A DNA stretch of 64,000 bases. Source: Alteromonas sp. MMG017. Its GTDB lineage: Bacteria; Pseudomonadota; Gammaproteobacteria; Enterobacterales; Alteromonadaceae. Positions 17,186-26,679 of this stretch are shown here, piece by piece. Under the pieces are notes generated by a model. The model searched no databases, was not told where the DNA came from, and was given only the letters and a program-made list of their open reading frames with translations. The stretch covers positions 33,524 through 97,523 of the forward strand of contig NZ_JAGJDY010000015.1 in assembly GCF_018100795.1 (NCBI RefSeq). The letters are read 5' to 3'. The first letter of the stretch is position 1. The number at the start of each line of letters is the position of its first letter. Both the position numbers and the translations under genes were made by a program.

Positions 17186-17204
17186 CTGGAAATGAGACTA
17201 CAAA

Positions 17205-17879
17205 ATGCAACCACACGACCACTCACCGCTAGATGACTTTGTTGAATATCCAGAAAATGAAATGGTATCGCGCAGCGCTGACTTCTTGCAAACCATGCAA
17301 CGTCGCCACAGCATTCGCCATTTTAGCGACAGGCCTGTAGACAAAAAGGTTATCGAAAATTGCCTACTAACGGCTGGCACTGCACCAAGCGGTGCTAACC
17401 ACCAGCCTTGGCATTTTACGGCAATTAACTCTTCTTCCGTGAAACAGCAAGTAAGGGAGCAAGCTGAAGCCCATGAGCGTGGGTTTTATGAAGGGCGTGC
17501 TACAGAGCAGTGGCTACAAGATCTTAAACCGTTAGGTACAGACTCAAGTAAACCCTATTTGGAATTGGCACCTTGGCTTATTGCCGTATTTAGCCAGAAG
17601 TCTGGTGAAACAGAAAGCGGAGACAAGCGTCAGAATTACTACGTTCATGAATCGGTAGGCATTGCGGTTGGAATGCTGATCACTGCCCTACACAATGCGG
17701 GTTTGGCTACGTTAACTCATACCCCAAAGCCCATGAACTTTTTAACGCAAGTGTGTAACAGGCCAGAAAATGAAAGGGCTTATATGCTAATTATTGCTGG
17801 CTATCCCGCAGCCGAAGCCACCGTGCCAGCTCATGCCAAGCAGAAAAAATCACTTAACGAAATAGCCAGTTTTCTTTAA
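17205..17879 (+). CDS. nitroreductase-family flavoprotein
   Basis: A 224-residue protein of the FMN-dependent nitroreductase fold. RRHSIRHFSDRPVDKKVIEN at residues 29-48 is the classic N-terminal FMN-phosphate contact, followed by TAGTAPSGANHQPWHFTAI near 58-76 and GIAVGMLITALHNAGLATLT near 157-176. Members use NAD(P)H to reduce nitro compounds, quinones or, in the BluB/IYD branch, related substrates; the PSGANHQPWHF stretch resembles the iodotyrosine deiodinase branch. The substrate is not assignable. A REP element starts right after the stop. Confidence 0.85.
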   Translation: MQPHDHSPLDDFVEYPENEMVSRSADFLQTMQRRHSIRHFSDRPVDKKVIENCLLTAGTAPSGANHQPWHFTAINSSSVKQQVREQAEAHERGFYEGRATEQWLQDLKPLGTDSSKPYLELAPWLIAVFSQKSGETESGDKRQNYYVHESVGIAVGMLITALHNAGLATLTHTPKPMNFLTQVCNRPENERAYMLIIAGYPAAEATVPAHAKQKKSLNEIASFL

Positions 17880-17883
17880 TAAA

Positions 17884-17930
17884 ATGGGGGCAGAGTACTT
17901 TTTGGATTAATTAACTCTGACCCCGTTATT
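17884..17930. repeat. REP/MITE-like palindrome
   Basis: Left arm ATGGGGGCAGAGTAC (17884-17898) and right arm TTAACTCTGACCCCGTTAT (17911-17929). It lies between the convergent nitroreductase and dehydrogenase genes, beginning 5 bases after one stop and ending 4 bases before the other. Confidence 0.8.
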
Positions 17931-17933
17931 TAT

Positions 17934-19052
17934 TTACTTATTAGGAACAATAAGGTATTTCTCGCCGGTTTTCTTAGCGTTGTATAGCGCTACATTTTCA
18001 GGCTGCAGCGCTTCTTCAAGGGTTAACTCTTTGGTGTATGAAGACGCAAAGGTAGTGTTAATTTCAGCAGCAACTTTCTGATAAAGTGCACCAACACGCT
18101 TTTTATCTAGCTTGCCTAAGAAGCGCATTAGCAACCAGCCACCAATTCCCCATGTCATACCAAATGCGCGATTTAGCGTAGTTGGAGAGAAGTCTAAGCC
18201 GCCGTAGATATACACTTGCTTGTTGCTGTCTGAACCATAGGTATTGAAGCCTTTAGCATCTTTACTGCCAGACGCTTCCATCATGGTAAGAATATCGCTG
18301 ACTAACTCGCCGCCGCCAATGGCGTCAAACGCCAACGTAGCGCCCGTCTCATCGATAGCTTGATAAAGCTCTGCTTTGAAATTCTGGCTGGTAGAATCAA
18401 GCACAATTTTAGCGCCTAAACCTTTAAGAATATCGACCTGTTGCTGACTACGCACAATGTTAACCAAATCTACGCCTTCTTCTAAGCAGATTTTGTTTAG
18501 CATTTGGCCCAAGTTAGATGCCGCTGCGGTATGAACTAAGGCTTTGTGCCCTTCCATACGCATGGTTTCTACCATACCCAATGCTGTCAACGGGTTTACA
18601 AACGAAGACGCTGCTTGCTGCGCCGTTGTGCTGTCCATATGTGGCAAACATGCTTGAGCTGGAACGCACGCATACTCGGTGTACGCAGCGCCAGTAAGAA
18701 TAGAAACCGTTTTACCCATCAACGCCTGAGCTTCAGGGCTATCGCCTGCCCCAACAACCGTTCCCGCACCTTCGTTACCAATAGGTAAAGTTTGATCGAG
18801 GCGCGACTTAATGCGCATCAACATTGAATTATGCACCGGTGCAACCAACGCATTTTTGCTGGCATCAAAGCTGGCTTTATCGAGGCTGGCAGGGCCAAAC
18901 ATGGGCCACATATCAGAAGGGTTGATAGGTGAAGCTTCCATACGAACAATAACTTCATGAGGCTTAGGCTCAGGAACGTCTACCTCTTTGATAGAAACCT
19001 CTAGTTCGCCTTCTGATTTGATAAGAGTAAACAGCTGTTTTGATTTATTCAT
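17934..19052 (-). CDS. zinc-type alcohol dehydrogenase-like MDR oxidoreductase
   Basis: A 372-residue medium-chain dehydrogenase/reductase. The N-terminal GroES-like part has HEVIVRMEASPINPSDMWPM (residues 33-52) and GNEGAGTVVGAG near 94, then a Rossmann part with ALVHTAAASNLGQMLNKICL near 170. The structural and catalytic zinc cysteines of true ADHs are absent, which points to the quinone oxidoreductase-like branch using NADPH. The substrate is unknown. The gene is transcribed alone, with a short AT-rich promoter region and a REP element upstream. Confidence 0.8.
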   Translation of the reverse strand: MNKSKQLFTLIKSEGELEVSIKEVDVPEPKPHEVIVRMEASPINPSDMWPMFGPASLDKASFDASKNALVAPVHNSMLMRIKSRLDQTLPIGNEGAGTVVGAGDSPEAQALMGKTVSILTGAAYTEYACVPAQACLPHMDSTTAQQAASSFVNPLTALGMVETMRMEGHKALVHTAAASNLGQMLNKICLEEGVDLVNIVRSQQQVDILKGLGAKIVLDSTSQNFKAELYQAIDETGATLAFDAIGGGELVSDILTMMEASGSKDAKGFNTYGSDSNKQVYIYGGLDFSPTTLNRAFGMTWGIGGWLLMRFLGKLDKKRVGALYQKVAAEINTTFASSYTKELTLEEALQPENVALYNAKKTGEKYLIVPNK

Positions 19053-19170
19053 TTTGGTTGTCTCGCTATGTTAATCAAACTCAATGTGTGAGCTAAACTA
19101 ACATGACACCACTATCAGTAATATTTATATTGGTAATATATATAGGTGCAGATGAGTTATAGAAAAATAA

Positions 19171-19219
19171 AAAAAGGGGTAGAGTACATTTTACGTAAAA
19201 CGTACTTTGCCCCTATTAT
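19171..19219. repeat. REP/MITE-like palindrome
   Basis: Left arm AGGGGTAGAGTAC (19175-19187), right arm GTACTTTGCCCCT (19202-19214); a central TTTTACGTAAAA is itself palindromic. It lies between two tandem leftward genes, 7 bases after the histidine kinase stop, where it could act as a terminator. Confidence 0.75.
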
Positions 19220-19225
19220 TTGTGA

Positions 19226-20524
19226 TTAGTTAGCCACACTGCTTACGCTACTCGAGGGCCATAGTAATTCGACGTGAGCCCCACCCGTCGATTTATTTGA
19301 GAGTTTCAGTTTACCGCCATGCTTACTTAAAACCGATTCAACGAAGGTCAAACCAATACCAGCGCCATTGGTTTTGGTGGTGAAAAGCGGGGTAATGGCG
19401 TTCTCTATGTTTGAAAAGCCCGTGCCATTGTCAGAGACAATAAGATGTTGTTGGGTGTCTTTTATATAAAATTGAATCTCTATGTTAACCCCTTTTCCAT
19501 CAACGGATTCAACGGCATTTTTAATCAAATTAATAAGCACCTGAGCCAGTAACTGAGGATCACCGTAACCGCTTTTTTGCCCCACAAAGTTCAGCGTATC
19601 ATTGCTGCCTAACAATACTTTGGTTTGCTCAATCAAGAGCGCTAAATCGAAGTATTCATAACTTGGTTCTGGAATTTTTGCCACCTCAGCAAACCGCTCT
19701 ACGAAGTTAAGTAGACCGTCAGAGCGTGTCTTAACCCTTGTAAGCACTTTACGTACCTGCTCTGTATCCCATTGCTGCATAGAAAGAATGGTTTCGGCCA
19801 TTGACGACATGGGCGTAAGGGTATTTCGTAACTCGTGACTAAGCACTCTAACAAGGTTTTTCTGGACGGCTTGCTCGCTTTGCTTTAATTCGGAATCGAT
19901 ATTCACAGCAGTAAACAAATGTGCAGATTGTTGCAGGTAGTTAAGCGCACTAGACTGAGAGCGCCAACTTTTTGAAAGTGATGGATGATGGATTTTTTCA
20001 TTCTTTACAGCGAAACCCAACTGAGAGGCATTCATGCCTTGCAGCAAACTTATCTCACTAATGGCATAGGCTTCTCGGTTTGCATAAATTAACGTGAAAT
20101 CATCGTCAAAAACAATAATGGCAATGGGAATATCTTCAAACAATTGCGCTAATAATACAGTGAGCATCTGCGTTGAAGCTGTGTTTGATGAGTGTGTTGA
20201 TTGTAGTCGTTTAATTTCACGAACCAAGTCGCTAATAAGCACTGAGTTGCCACGCTGAGATAAGCTTACTCCCGACTCTCCCATGTTAATGCTTTGCACA
20301 TAAGCCGTTACCCGCATGATGGATGAACGCCAAAAATCCCATGCTCGCCACGCTGCCCAACATAGCGGATAAGATAGAAAAAAAAGAAGTGTGAATATAG
20401 CCAGTAAGGACCAGTTTAATGTGAGTCCAATAAAGGCCGCTAAACCAAGAAAAATAACAACTACGCCAGCCAGTCCGGCTTTAACCTTGAACTCTACCGA
20501 ATAACTTCCATTATTCAATCTCAA
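19226..20524 (-). CDS. sensor histidine kinase of the NtrC-type pair
   Basis: 432 residues. Two membrane segments (about 15-32 and 38-58) have almost no periplasmic loop, so the kinase probably senses within the membrane or cytoplasm. A PAS-like region (IPIAIIVFDDDFTLIYANRE) lies at 132-151, HisKA with phospho-His230 in VLSHELRNTLTPMS, then a HATPase domain with NLIKNAVESVDG (N box), DNGTGF (G1) and GAGIGLTFVESVL (G2). It overlaps the response regulator by 14 bases. It should phosphorylate that regulator and so control the ABC export operon upstream. Confidence 0.9.
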   Translation of the reverse strand: MRLNNGSYSVEFKVKAGLAGVVVIFLGLAAFIGLTLNWSLLAIFTLLFFLSYPLCWAAWRAWDFWRSSIMRVTAYVQSINMGESGVSLSQRGNSVLISDLVREIKRLQSTHSSNTASTQMLTVLLAQLFEDIPIAIIVFDDDFTLIYANREAYAISEISLLQGMNASQLGFAVKNEKIHHPSLSKSWRSQSSALNYLQQSAHLFTAVNIDSELKQSEQAVQKNLVRVLSHELRNTLTPMSSMAETILSMQQWDTEQVRKVLTRVKTRSDGLLNFVERFAEVAKIPEPSYEYFDLALLIEQTKVLLGSNDTLNFVGQKSGYGDPQLLAQVLINLIKNAVESVDGKGVNIEIQFYIKDTQQHLIVSDNGTGFSNIENAITPLFTTKTNGAGIGLTFVESVLSKHGGKLKLSNKSTGGAHVELLWPSSSVSSVAN

Positions 20525-21893
20525 AGTCCTCTTTGTTCAGCTGGTATTTTTCCAACCTTCTGTACAAGGCGTTACGAGAGATCCCCAATGCAGAAGCAGC
20601 TTTACTCATATGACCCTGATATTTTTTTAGCGCGTGAATGATCATATCAAATTCAACATCATCTAGTGAACGCAAGACGCCTTCATCCATCTCTTCTTGG
20701 GGCGCTTTTTTATCCGTCAACATGATATGCGATGGCTCTATAACGTTTTCCCGGCAAAGAATGACAGCACGCTCAATAACGTGACTGAGTTCACGCACGT
20801 TCCCAGGCCAACTATAATCATTTAGAAGTCTCACCACCTCGTTATTCAGTTTTAAGTTTTTTTTCTTATATTTAACTGAAAATTTATCAATGAGATTTTT
20901 TGCCAATAGAACAATATCTTCTTGTCTTTCTCGTAAAGGTGGTAGCGACAGTACAAACGTATTTAGGCGGAACATGAGGTCACGTCGAAACGCGCCACTA
21001 TCCACCATGTCATTTAGGTTCGCGTTTGTTGCACTTATTATTCTGACATCTGCACTGTACGTTACACTTGAACCCACTGGTTCAAATTCGTTGCTTTCCA
21101 GCACTCGAAGCAGCTTTGGTTGAACTGCGTTAGGCAACGCGCCAATTTCATCGAAAAATAACGTGCCGTTTTGCGCTAATTCAAAGCGCCCTTTGCGGGC
21201 TTCCTTGGCATCTGTAAAGGCGCCTTTAACATGTCCAAAAAGCTCACTTTCAAAGAGGCTTTCGGGTATAGCCCCCATATTAACAGACACTAAAGGTGCG
21301 GAATGTCGACGTGATAAATGATGAATACGCTCAGCAAGCAGCGACTTACCCGTCCCGTTTTCGCCTAAAATAAGCACACTAGCTTGCGTATCAGCAACTT
21401 GCTCAATCATGGCTTCCAGTGCTTGCATAGCGGGTGACTGTGCAATCCACGCACTTATTTTTGTGGCCCCTTTCACGGGAGTATTACGCGCTCTTTTTTG
21501 GGGAGATTGTGGATTAGCAAATACGTGTTTGTTGACCAATTCAATCAACTTTTGGTTATCCCAAGGCTTTTCTACAAAATCAGCCGCACCTAACTGCATA
21601 CCTTTCACCGCAAGCTCAATATTTCCCCATGCCGTCATTAGTACGGTTGCTATGTTTTGCTGTGTTAAAAGCTCAAGGACTTCAAGCCCTTCTCCACCAC
21701 TGGTGGTATCTCTGCGGAAGTTCATATCAAGCAGCACGAGATTAGGAGTCTGCTGCGCAAGAATGCGAGCCAACTGTTTTGGGTCGTTAGCCTCTAAAAC
21801 TTGATACCCTTCGTTCGATAGCAGCATTGACAACGCGAAGCGAATATCTTCATCGTCGTCGACAACGACCACCATTCCTTTTGTACTAGGCAT
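20511..21893 (-). CDS. NtrC-family sigma-54-dependent response regulator
   Basis: 460 residues. The receiver domain is at 1-125 with acidic pocket D12-D14 and phosphoacceptor Asp56 (LVLLDMNF). The AAA+ domain at about 150-380 has Walker A GENGTGKS and the sigma-54 contact loop as GAFTDA, a conservative variant of GAFTGA. A Fis-type HTH lies at the C terminus ([20 protein letters not shown]). ATG 21893 has AAAGG upstream; the frame from TTG 21917 adds eight unrelated residues. It lies 72 bp after the permease gene. It very probably activates the sigma-54 promoter in front of the operon it belongs to. Confidence 0.92.
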   Translation of the reverse strand: MPSTKGMVVVVDDDEDIRFALSMLLSNEGYQVLEANDPKQLARILAQQTPNLVLLDMNFRRDTTSGGEGLEVLELLTQQNIATVLMTAWGNIELAVKGMQLGAADFVEKPWDNQKLIELVNKHVFANPQSPQKRARNTPVKGATKISAWIAQSPAMQALEAMIEQVADTQASVLILGENGTGKSLLAERIHHLSRRHSAPLVSVNMGAIPESLFESELFGHVKGAFTDAKEARKGRFELAQNGTLFFDEIGALPNAVQPKLLRVLESNEFEPVGSSVTYSADVRIISATNANLNDMVDSGAFRRDLMFRLNTFVLSLPPLRERQEDIVLLAKNLIDKFSVKYKKKNLKLNNEVVRLLNDYSWPGNVRELSHVIERAVILCRENVIEPSHIMLTDKKAPQEEMDEGVLRSLDDVEFDMIIHALKKYQGHMSKAASALGISRNALYRRLEKYQLNKEDFEIE

Positions 21894-21965
21894 TTGACAC
21901 CTTTGATGAACGCCCAAGACCTCATAGCCTTGGAGCGTTATAGCTTTAATCTCGTTGTAACAGAC

Positions 21966-24434
21966 TTACAACTCTCTGAGCGTGCGCATTGGATCTTTTC
22001 GAATCACTTTCCAACCGGGAATAGCGACCGATACCAACATAGCTAGCGCCAAAGCAAAATTTATTATGGCTGTGGCAGTCCAGTCAAGCGAAGGCGCACT
22101 TTCAAACAGGCCTAAAATATATTGATAAACAACCACGCCGGCAATCGCGCCAACGCTTAGGCCAACAATCAGTATCCATAACGACTCTTTCATGAGTAAT
22201 TGAAGAAGTCGAATTTGTTTCGCTCCGGTTGCCATTCTTACAGCAAGTTCATAGCTTCTTTGGCTGGCAGTCATTTGGCTTAATCCCGAAACGCCAATAA
22301 TTGCTAACACTAGGGTTAATCCGGCTAAACCTGCAATAACAATCATATTCAAACGTGTAGCTTGTGTAATGCTATCCCAGCGCTCATCCATCGACACTAC
22401 ACTTACTTCCCCTAAACGTTCATCTATTCCCACCAGCAAATTAACTACGTCATCTCGGGTTAGCACTTCTCCTTCGGGCATAATAACCACCGCTGAGAGT
22501 GCATCGAAGTTCATTCTGGTTGGGCTACTGAAGTACACTTCCGGCGCATCTACATTTAGTGTGCCTGATGGCATGGGGTCGATGTCTATGACAATACCTA
22601 CAACCTTATAAATATCTTCAGCATCTTCTCCCATTTTAATCTCTTTCCCCACCATAGACATCCACTCGCTTTCGCCTGCACGACCGATAGCGAAAGACTG
22701 AGAAATTAAGACATTAGGCATATCGATATCATCTTTGGTTAAATCACGCCCAGCAAGTAATTGGATATCAAACGCCGACAACATTTCTGGTGCCCACATT
22801 AACGGTCGAATCATTACTGAATCTCCCGTATCTGGGTCTGGGTAAGCACTCATAGATACATTAGCCGTTAATGGTAGTGCATTAATATCGAAAACCTCGC
22901 CACCAAGAGTAGATAGGCGCTCTGTAAGCTCTTGTCTTAACTGTTGCCATTCACTGCCTTGGTAAGTTTCAAACTCTTCAAGCGATCCTCGCCATGTATC
23001 ATCACTGACTTGCAAGCCAACTTCGTAGGCGTTCGGCATACTGTAACCCAAGCTTTGGTAGGCACTGTTGTAACTATCTTTAACCGACACACTGGCGGCA
23101 GTAAGTAACACACACGCTAAGGAAAGTTGAAACACCATAAGTACTTTGCTAATGATTTGTTTCTGCTGCGCTGGAGTGCCTTTTCCGCTTGAATTTAGGC
23201 TATCGGTTAATGCCAATTTGTCGACATATAGAAGCGCAATGGTGGCGAAGGTAACGTTAATCAGTACAATAAAAATGAGCGCTAGCAACACACTGCTCAT
23301 ATCGACTGAAATTTGATCTAACAAAGGTAAGTTGTCCCCTGCCAATATGGGTAGAATCTTAATTAACCACCCTGCCGATATTAGTCCGAGTAAAGTCGCC
23401 ATCAAAAACATAGGTAAGTTTTCTACGAATATTAGACGGCGAAGTTTACCCACAGATGCCCCCATGCAAATTTGGATCGCAAACTCTTTACTTCGACTTT
23501 GATAGTGCGCAATAAATAGGTTCAACAAGTTGAGGCACGCCATAATCAGTAAACAGACCATGGCAATAATAAGTACAAAAACTAATTGCTCACTGTCACC
23601 AATAAAGGCATCTCTATAGCTAGAGACTTGCCCCACTACCTTCTTGCTTAACAAAAAGTCTCGAGCGCGCTCGGCAGTGATGTCGTTGTTAGCATAATCA
23701 ATAAACCAACTTTCTAGGTCGCTAGGCTGGGGTAAGGCACTCATGGGACCCCGCACCACCGTAATTGGGCCCATATTAAGAGTAATGGTGTCTGGTGACG
23801 CCAAACTGTCATCTAACTTTTCGAAACGCCACACTTGTTCTGGCATATCGTCACTCAAGCTTACCGTGTTTAAACTGGTGTAGTTGTCAAACACACCAAA
23901 TACGGGGACATCACTTCCTTCAATGCGAAGTGTCATGCGCGATATATCCGTTGCACTACCAAAAAACGATTGCCACAAGCTTTTTGAAATCCATATCCCT
24001 TCTTCAGCGTTTTCAATGGTGCTACTTTGGCCAAAGAGAAGTTCAAGCCCTAGTATTTCTGGCGTTCCTGTTGAAGCATTAAAGGACGTCACATTGATAT
24101 CGGTATTTGCAATGCTAACATTGGTATTGTTGGGCGAAAGATAGCCCCAGTCTAATTGCTTTCCCCAATATTGTTTAGCCGATGCCACTCGTCGCAAATC
24201 GCTGAAAAAGGGAACCACAAGACCTTCATTAAATTCTAGATTTAACTCAACGTAATGAAGATTGTTTTCATCTATGTCTGGCAAAGGTTTAAGCAGCAGA
24301 GTATTGGCTACAGCAACCACTGTGAGAACCGCAGCCAGGGTTAAACCCAGTGTTGATATTAACGGCAAGCTTAGCCGGGACAATATAAAAACCTTAGCGA
24401 TGCCTTGTTTAAACGCATTGATGTATAGCTTCAT
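21966..24434 (-). CDS. FtsX/MacB-like ABC transporter permease
   Basis: 822 residues. A membrane segment near 18-40 is followed by a large MacB-type periplasmic domain (about 45-270). Three membrane segments around 280-400 contain the FtsX-like motif EFAIQICMGASVGKLRRLIF, then come another membrane segment near 430, a second periplasmic domain, and a C-terminal three-segment FtsX core with YELAVRMATGAKQIRLLQLL. The duplicated layout is that of long permeases in export systems of the MacB type, which use a periplasmic adaptor and work by mechanotransmission. The start overlaps the ATPase stop (ATGA). The substrate is unknown; peptides or lipophilic toxins are plausible. Confidence 0.88.
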   Translation of the reverse strand: MKLYINAFKQGIAKVFILSRLSLPLISTLGLTLAAVLTVVAVANTLLLKPLPDIDENNLHYVELNLEFNEGLVVPFFSDLRRVASAKQYWGKQLDWGYLSPNNTNVSIANTDINVTSFNASTGTPEILGLELLFGQSSTIENAEEGIWISKSLWQSFFGSATDISRMTLRIEGSDVPVFGVFDNYTSLNTVSLSDDMPEQVWRFEKLDDSLASPDTITLNMGPITVVRGPMSALPQPSDLESWFIDYANNDITAERARDFLLSKKVVGQVSSYRDAFIGDSEQLVFVLIIAMVCLLIMACLNLLNLFIAHYQSRSKEFAIQICMGASVGKLRRLIFVENLPMFLMATLLGLISAGWLIKILPILAGDNLPLLDQISVDMSSVLLALIFIVLINVTFATIALLYVDKLALTDSLNSSGKGTPAQQKQIISKVLMVFQLSLACVLLTAASVSVKDSYNSAYQSLGYSMPNAYEVGLQVSDDTWRGSLEEFETYQGSEWQQLRQELTERLSTLGGEVFDINALPLTANVSMSAYPDPDTGDSVMIRPLMWAPEMLSAFDIQLLAGRDLTKDDIDMPNVLISQSFAIGRAGESEWMSMVGKEIKMGEDAEDIYKVVGIVIDIDPMPSGTLNVDAPEVYFSSPTRMNFDALSAVVIMPEGEVLTRDDVVNLLVGIDERLGEVSVVSMDERWDSITQATRLNMIVIAGLAGLTLVLAIIGVSGLSQMTASQRSYELAVRMATGAKQIRLLQLLMKESLWILIVGLSVGAIAGVVVYQYILGLFESAPSLDWTATAIINFALALAMLVSVAIPGWKVIRKDPMRTLREL

Positions 24435-25147
24435 ACAACCCCCTGCTCATGCTCAAAACGCATTTGTTTCTCGCCCACTATTTTACCGTCTAACAATTGA
24501 ATCTGACGACTTACTAAGCCACTATAACGGCTGTCATGCGTTACCATAACGATGGTGGCTCCTTGCTGATTTAGCTCCATCAACAGCTTCATCACTGCAT
24601 CACCGTTTTTGGTATCAAGATTTCCAGTTGGTTCGTCAACCAGTATTAAGTCTGGCTTACCAACAAGTGCTCTGGCGATTGCCACGCGCTGTTGTTGGCC
24701 ACCCGATAGCTGGTTAGGCTTATAGTTAATTTTATGCTGCATATCCACTCTATCTAGTGCCTCAAAAACAGCGGCTTTTATTACTTCTGTTTTCTCGCCT
24801 CTATGCGCTAGGGGAAGTGCAACGTTGTCAAAAACCGTCATGCTATCGATGAGATTAAAAGACTGAAATACATAGCCTATATGTTGATTTCGTACTTGGG
24901 TTCTTTGGTCTACTGATAACCCTTTGGTATCAATACCACTTATTTGATAATCCCCTTCGCTTGCACTATCTAGCAGCCCCATAATGGTTAGCAAGGTAGA
25001 TTTACCGCAACCAGAGGGGCCAGTAATAGCAACAAAATCACCACTGTGTATATCAAGCGAAATACCTTGCAGCGCTAGTGTCTCTATTTCAGAGCCAGAA
25101 TATTTCTTGTGTATGTTGTGCATGCTCACTACCGTTTCATTTCCCAT
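24431..25147 (-). CDS. ABC transporter ATPase, MacB/LolD-type
   Basis: 238 residues with Walker [10 protein letters not shown] near residues 39-47, Q loop [10 protein letters not shown], signature [15 protein letters not shown] near 143-157 and Walker [13 protein letters not shown] near 163. This is the MacB/LolD/FtsE class that pairs with FtsX-like permeases. It lies 3 bp after the adaptor gene and overlaps the permease start by 4 bp. It provides ATP hydrolysis for the exporter. Confidence 0.92.
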   Translation of the reverse strand: MGNETVVSMHNIHKKYSGSEIETLALQGISLDIHSGDFVAITGPSGCGKSTLLTIMGLLDSASEGDYQISGIDTKGLSVDQRTQVRNQHIGYVFQSFNLIDSMTVFDNVALPLAHRGEKTEVIKAAVFEALDRVDMQHKINYKPNQLSGGQQQRVAIARALVGKPDLILVDEPTGNLDTKNGDAVMKLLMELNQQGATIVMVTHDSRYSGLVSRQIQLLDGKIVGEKQMRFEHEQGVV

Positions 25148-25150
25148 CTC

Positions 25151-26398
25151 TTATCCCTCTTCTCTGATTGTCATTAAGTCGTGTACAGACCATTCGTCCT
25201 GCATTTGCGATATGAAGTGTTCATCTACGTCTACGCCAGACTGAATGATGAGCTTACCTTTGGTTAATCCTCCTAGCTGAATGCGTCTTTTCACAGCATG
25301 GATTTTATCTGTCCCCAGGACGAACCTATCAAGCTGAGACATAGGCCGTAATCCAGCGTTCTGGGTGACATACAAGGCATTAATCTGCGTTTTTATAAAT
25401 ATTTGCCCAGTCACTGGCGCCAAGGGCCGAGCATCAGAGGGTAGCTCACTGGTTAACTTTACTTCAGCGATAACCACGCCGTTACTAACAACAGATTCGA
25501 TAAGATTGACCTCTCCACTTATTTGCCCTTTTCGGGTGGTAAGTTCAACAGGTGCCCCTAAGGTAATTTGGTCGACCTGATGTTGTGGCACTCGTAAGCG
25601 AGCAAGGAGTTTATCTACCGAGCCCACTCTTCCAAGCACAGTACCTTGAGGAAGTGTTTCACCTATTCCTACCTCTAAGCTTTGCAGCGTACCGTATATG
25701 CCAGCCTTAACCTGCATATCGTCTAATTGATTTGAAAGTAACGCCACTTGCTGATTTAGTTGCTCTAACTCAATTTGACGTTGCTTGAGCTGGAAGGCTT
25801 GTACTTTTAAGAAGTGTTGATATTTTTGGCGTTCGAATTCGAGTTTCTTCGCTTCTTGTTTAACGGTAAGTTCAGCCCGCTGTATTTCAAGCTTTGCTGA
25901 TACGCCTCGCTCAGAAAGCTGCTTGTTTACACTGAGTTCAAGCTGGCCACGCTCTAATGCTGCTTCAATATCTGCCATTCGACTCTGGTAATCTAAACGT
26001 TCATTCTGCTGCTCTAACTCAAAGGATTCCAACTGTACTTTTTGACCATTGTAATCGCCCACGGCTGACTGGTAAGCTCTATTAAGTTCAGGGTTGGCAA
26101 GTGACAGTATTACCGTGCTAGGTTCAACGGAAGCGCCGGGGCGAAGATAAATCTCTGCAACTTTACCCGATGCTTGCGATGTTAATAATCGCTCTTGTTC
26201 TGAAAAAAGCTCGCCAAAAGCATGACTGAATAAATCAATATTGCCTTGCTCAACTTTCAACACGTCCACTTCGCCACTTGATACTACAAGTGCATCTTCT
26301 GCGTTCAACAAGAAAGTAGCGATCAGCGCTACCACCACTAATGTGCCCATCGCGTACCAATGTTTATGGTTTTTCTTCCGAGTTAATTCTATTTTCAT
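25151..26398 (-). CDS. HlyD/MacA-type periplasmic adaptor
   Basis: 415 residues. A short cytoplasmic start and one membrane segment (YAMGTLVVVALIATFLLNAE) are followed by a beta-barrel/lipoyl region (TSQASGKVAEIYLRPGASVE). A long coiled coil at about 110-225 is rich in Glu, Gln and Lys, and then comes a second lipoyl half (GIYGTLQSLEVGIGETLPQG). It is the first gene of the five-gene operon. ATG 26398 has AAAAGG at a good distance; the frame from 26470 would run through the candidate promoter and is rejected. The coiled-coil hairpin should reach a TolC-like outer-membrane channel encoded elsewhere. Confidence 0.88.
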   Translation of the reverse strand: MKIELTRKKNHKHWYAMGTLVVVALIATFLLNAEDALVVSSGEVDVLKVEQGNIDLFSHAFGELFSEQERLLTSQASGKVAEIYLRPGASVEPSTVILSLANPELNRAYQSAVGDYNGQKVQLESFELEQQNERLDYQSRMADIEAALERGQLELSVNKQLSERGVSAKLEIQRAELTVKQEAKKLEFERQKYQHFLKVQAFQLKQRQIELEQLNQQVALLSNQLDDMQVKAGIYGTLQSLEVGIGETLPQGTVLGRVGSVDKLLARLRVPQHQVDQITLGAPVELTTRKGQISGEVNLIESVVSNGVVIAEVKLTSELPSDARPLAPVTGQIFIKTQINALYVTQNAGLRPMSQLDRFVLGTDKIHAVKRRIQLGGLTKGKLIIQSGVDVDEHFISQMQDEWSVHDLMTIREEG

Positions 26399-26430
26399 GG
26401 TGCTCTGCCTTTTCACTTTGCAACTGATAA

Positions 26431-26447
26431 TGAAAAAGCCATGCCAA
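26431..26447 (-). promoter_or_regulatory. candidate sigma-54 promoter of the export operon
   Basis: Read on the minus strand, TTGGCATGGCTTTTTCA matches the YTGGCACGRNNNTTGCW consensus at all constrained positions except two (C to T in the -24 box, G to T in the -12 box). Spacing is correct. The predicted start of transcription near 26420 would give a leader of about 22 nt with its ribosome site. The operon encodes its own NtrC-type activator. Confidence 0.5.
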
Positions 26448-26509
26448 GTTAAAAAACAACAATAAATCAATAACTTAAAATTAAACCAGTTATATACTTA
26501 GCGGTTGTA

Positions 26510-26541
26510 TGTTCGATATCGAACAGTATTGTTCGAATATT
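26510..26541. promoter_or_regulatory. palindromic upstream activator site
   Basis: TGTTCGATATCGAACA at 26510-26525 is a perfect 16-bp palindrome. A second TGTTCGA copy begins at 26530, 20 bp after the first. The pair lies 63-95 bp upstream of the candidate sigma-54 promoter, the usual distance for enhancer sites of NtrC-type regulators. Confidence 0.55.
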
Positions 26542-26610
26542 TTGGGGTAGGTAATGAAGGTGAAACAGAGTGATTTTACAGAGCAAGGGTTAGGGGAATA
26601 TTAAAAGGAA

Positions 26611-26659
26611 AGGAACAGCGTATTTTTCGCGTTGCTATAACGAAATGTACCCTGCTCCC
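26611..26659. repeat. degenerate REP palindrome
   Basis: Left AGGAACAGCGTATTTTT (26611-26627), right AATGTACCCTGCTCCC (26644-26659). Several core bases have changed, but order, spacing and location right after the NhaC stop fit the family. Confidence 0.5.
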
Positions 26660-26679
26660 GCTTATTTTAACACAGTGGC

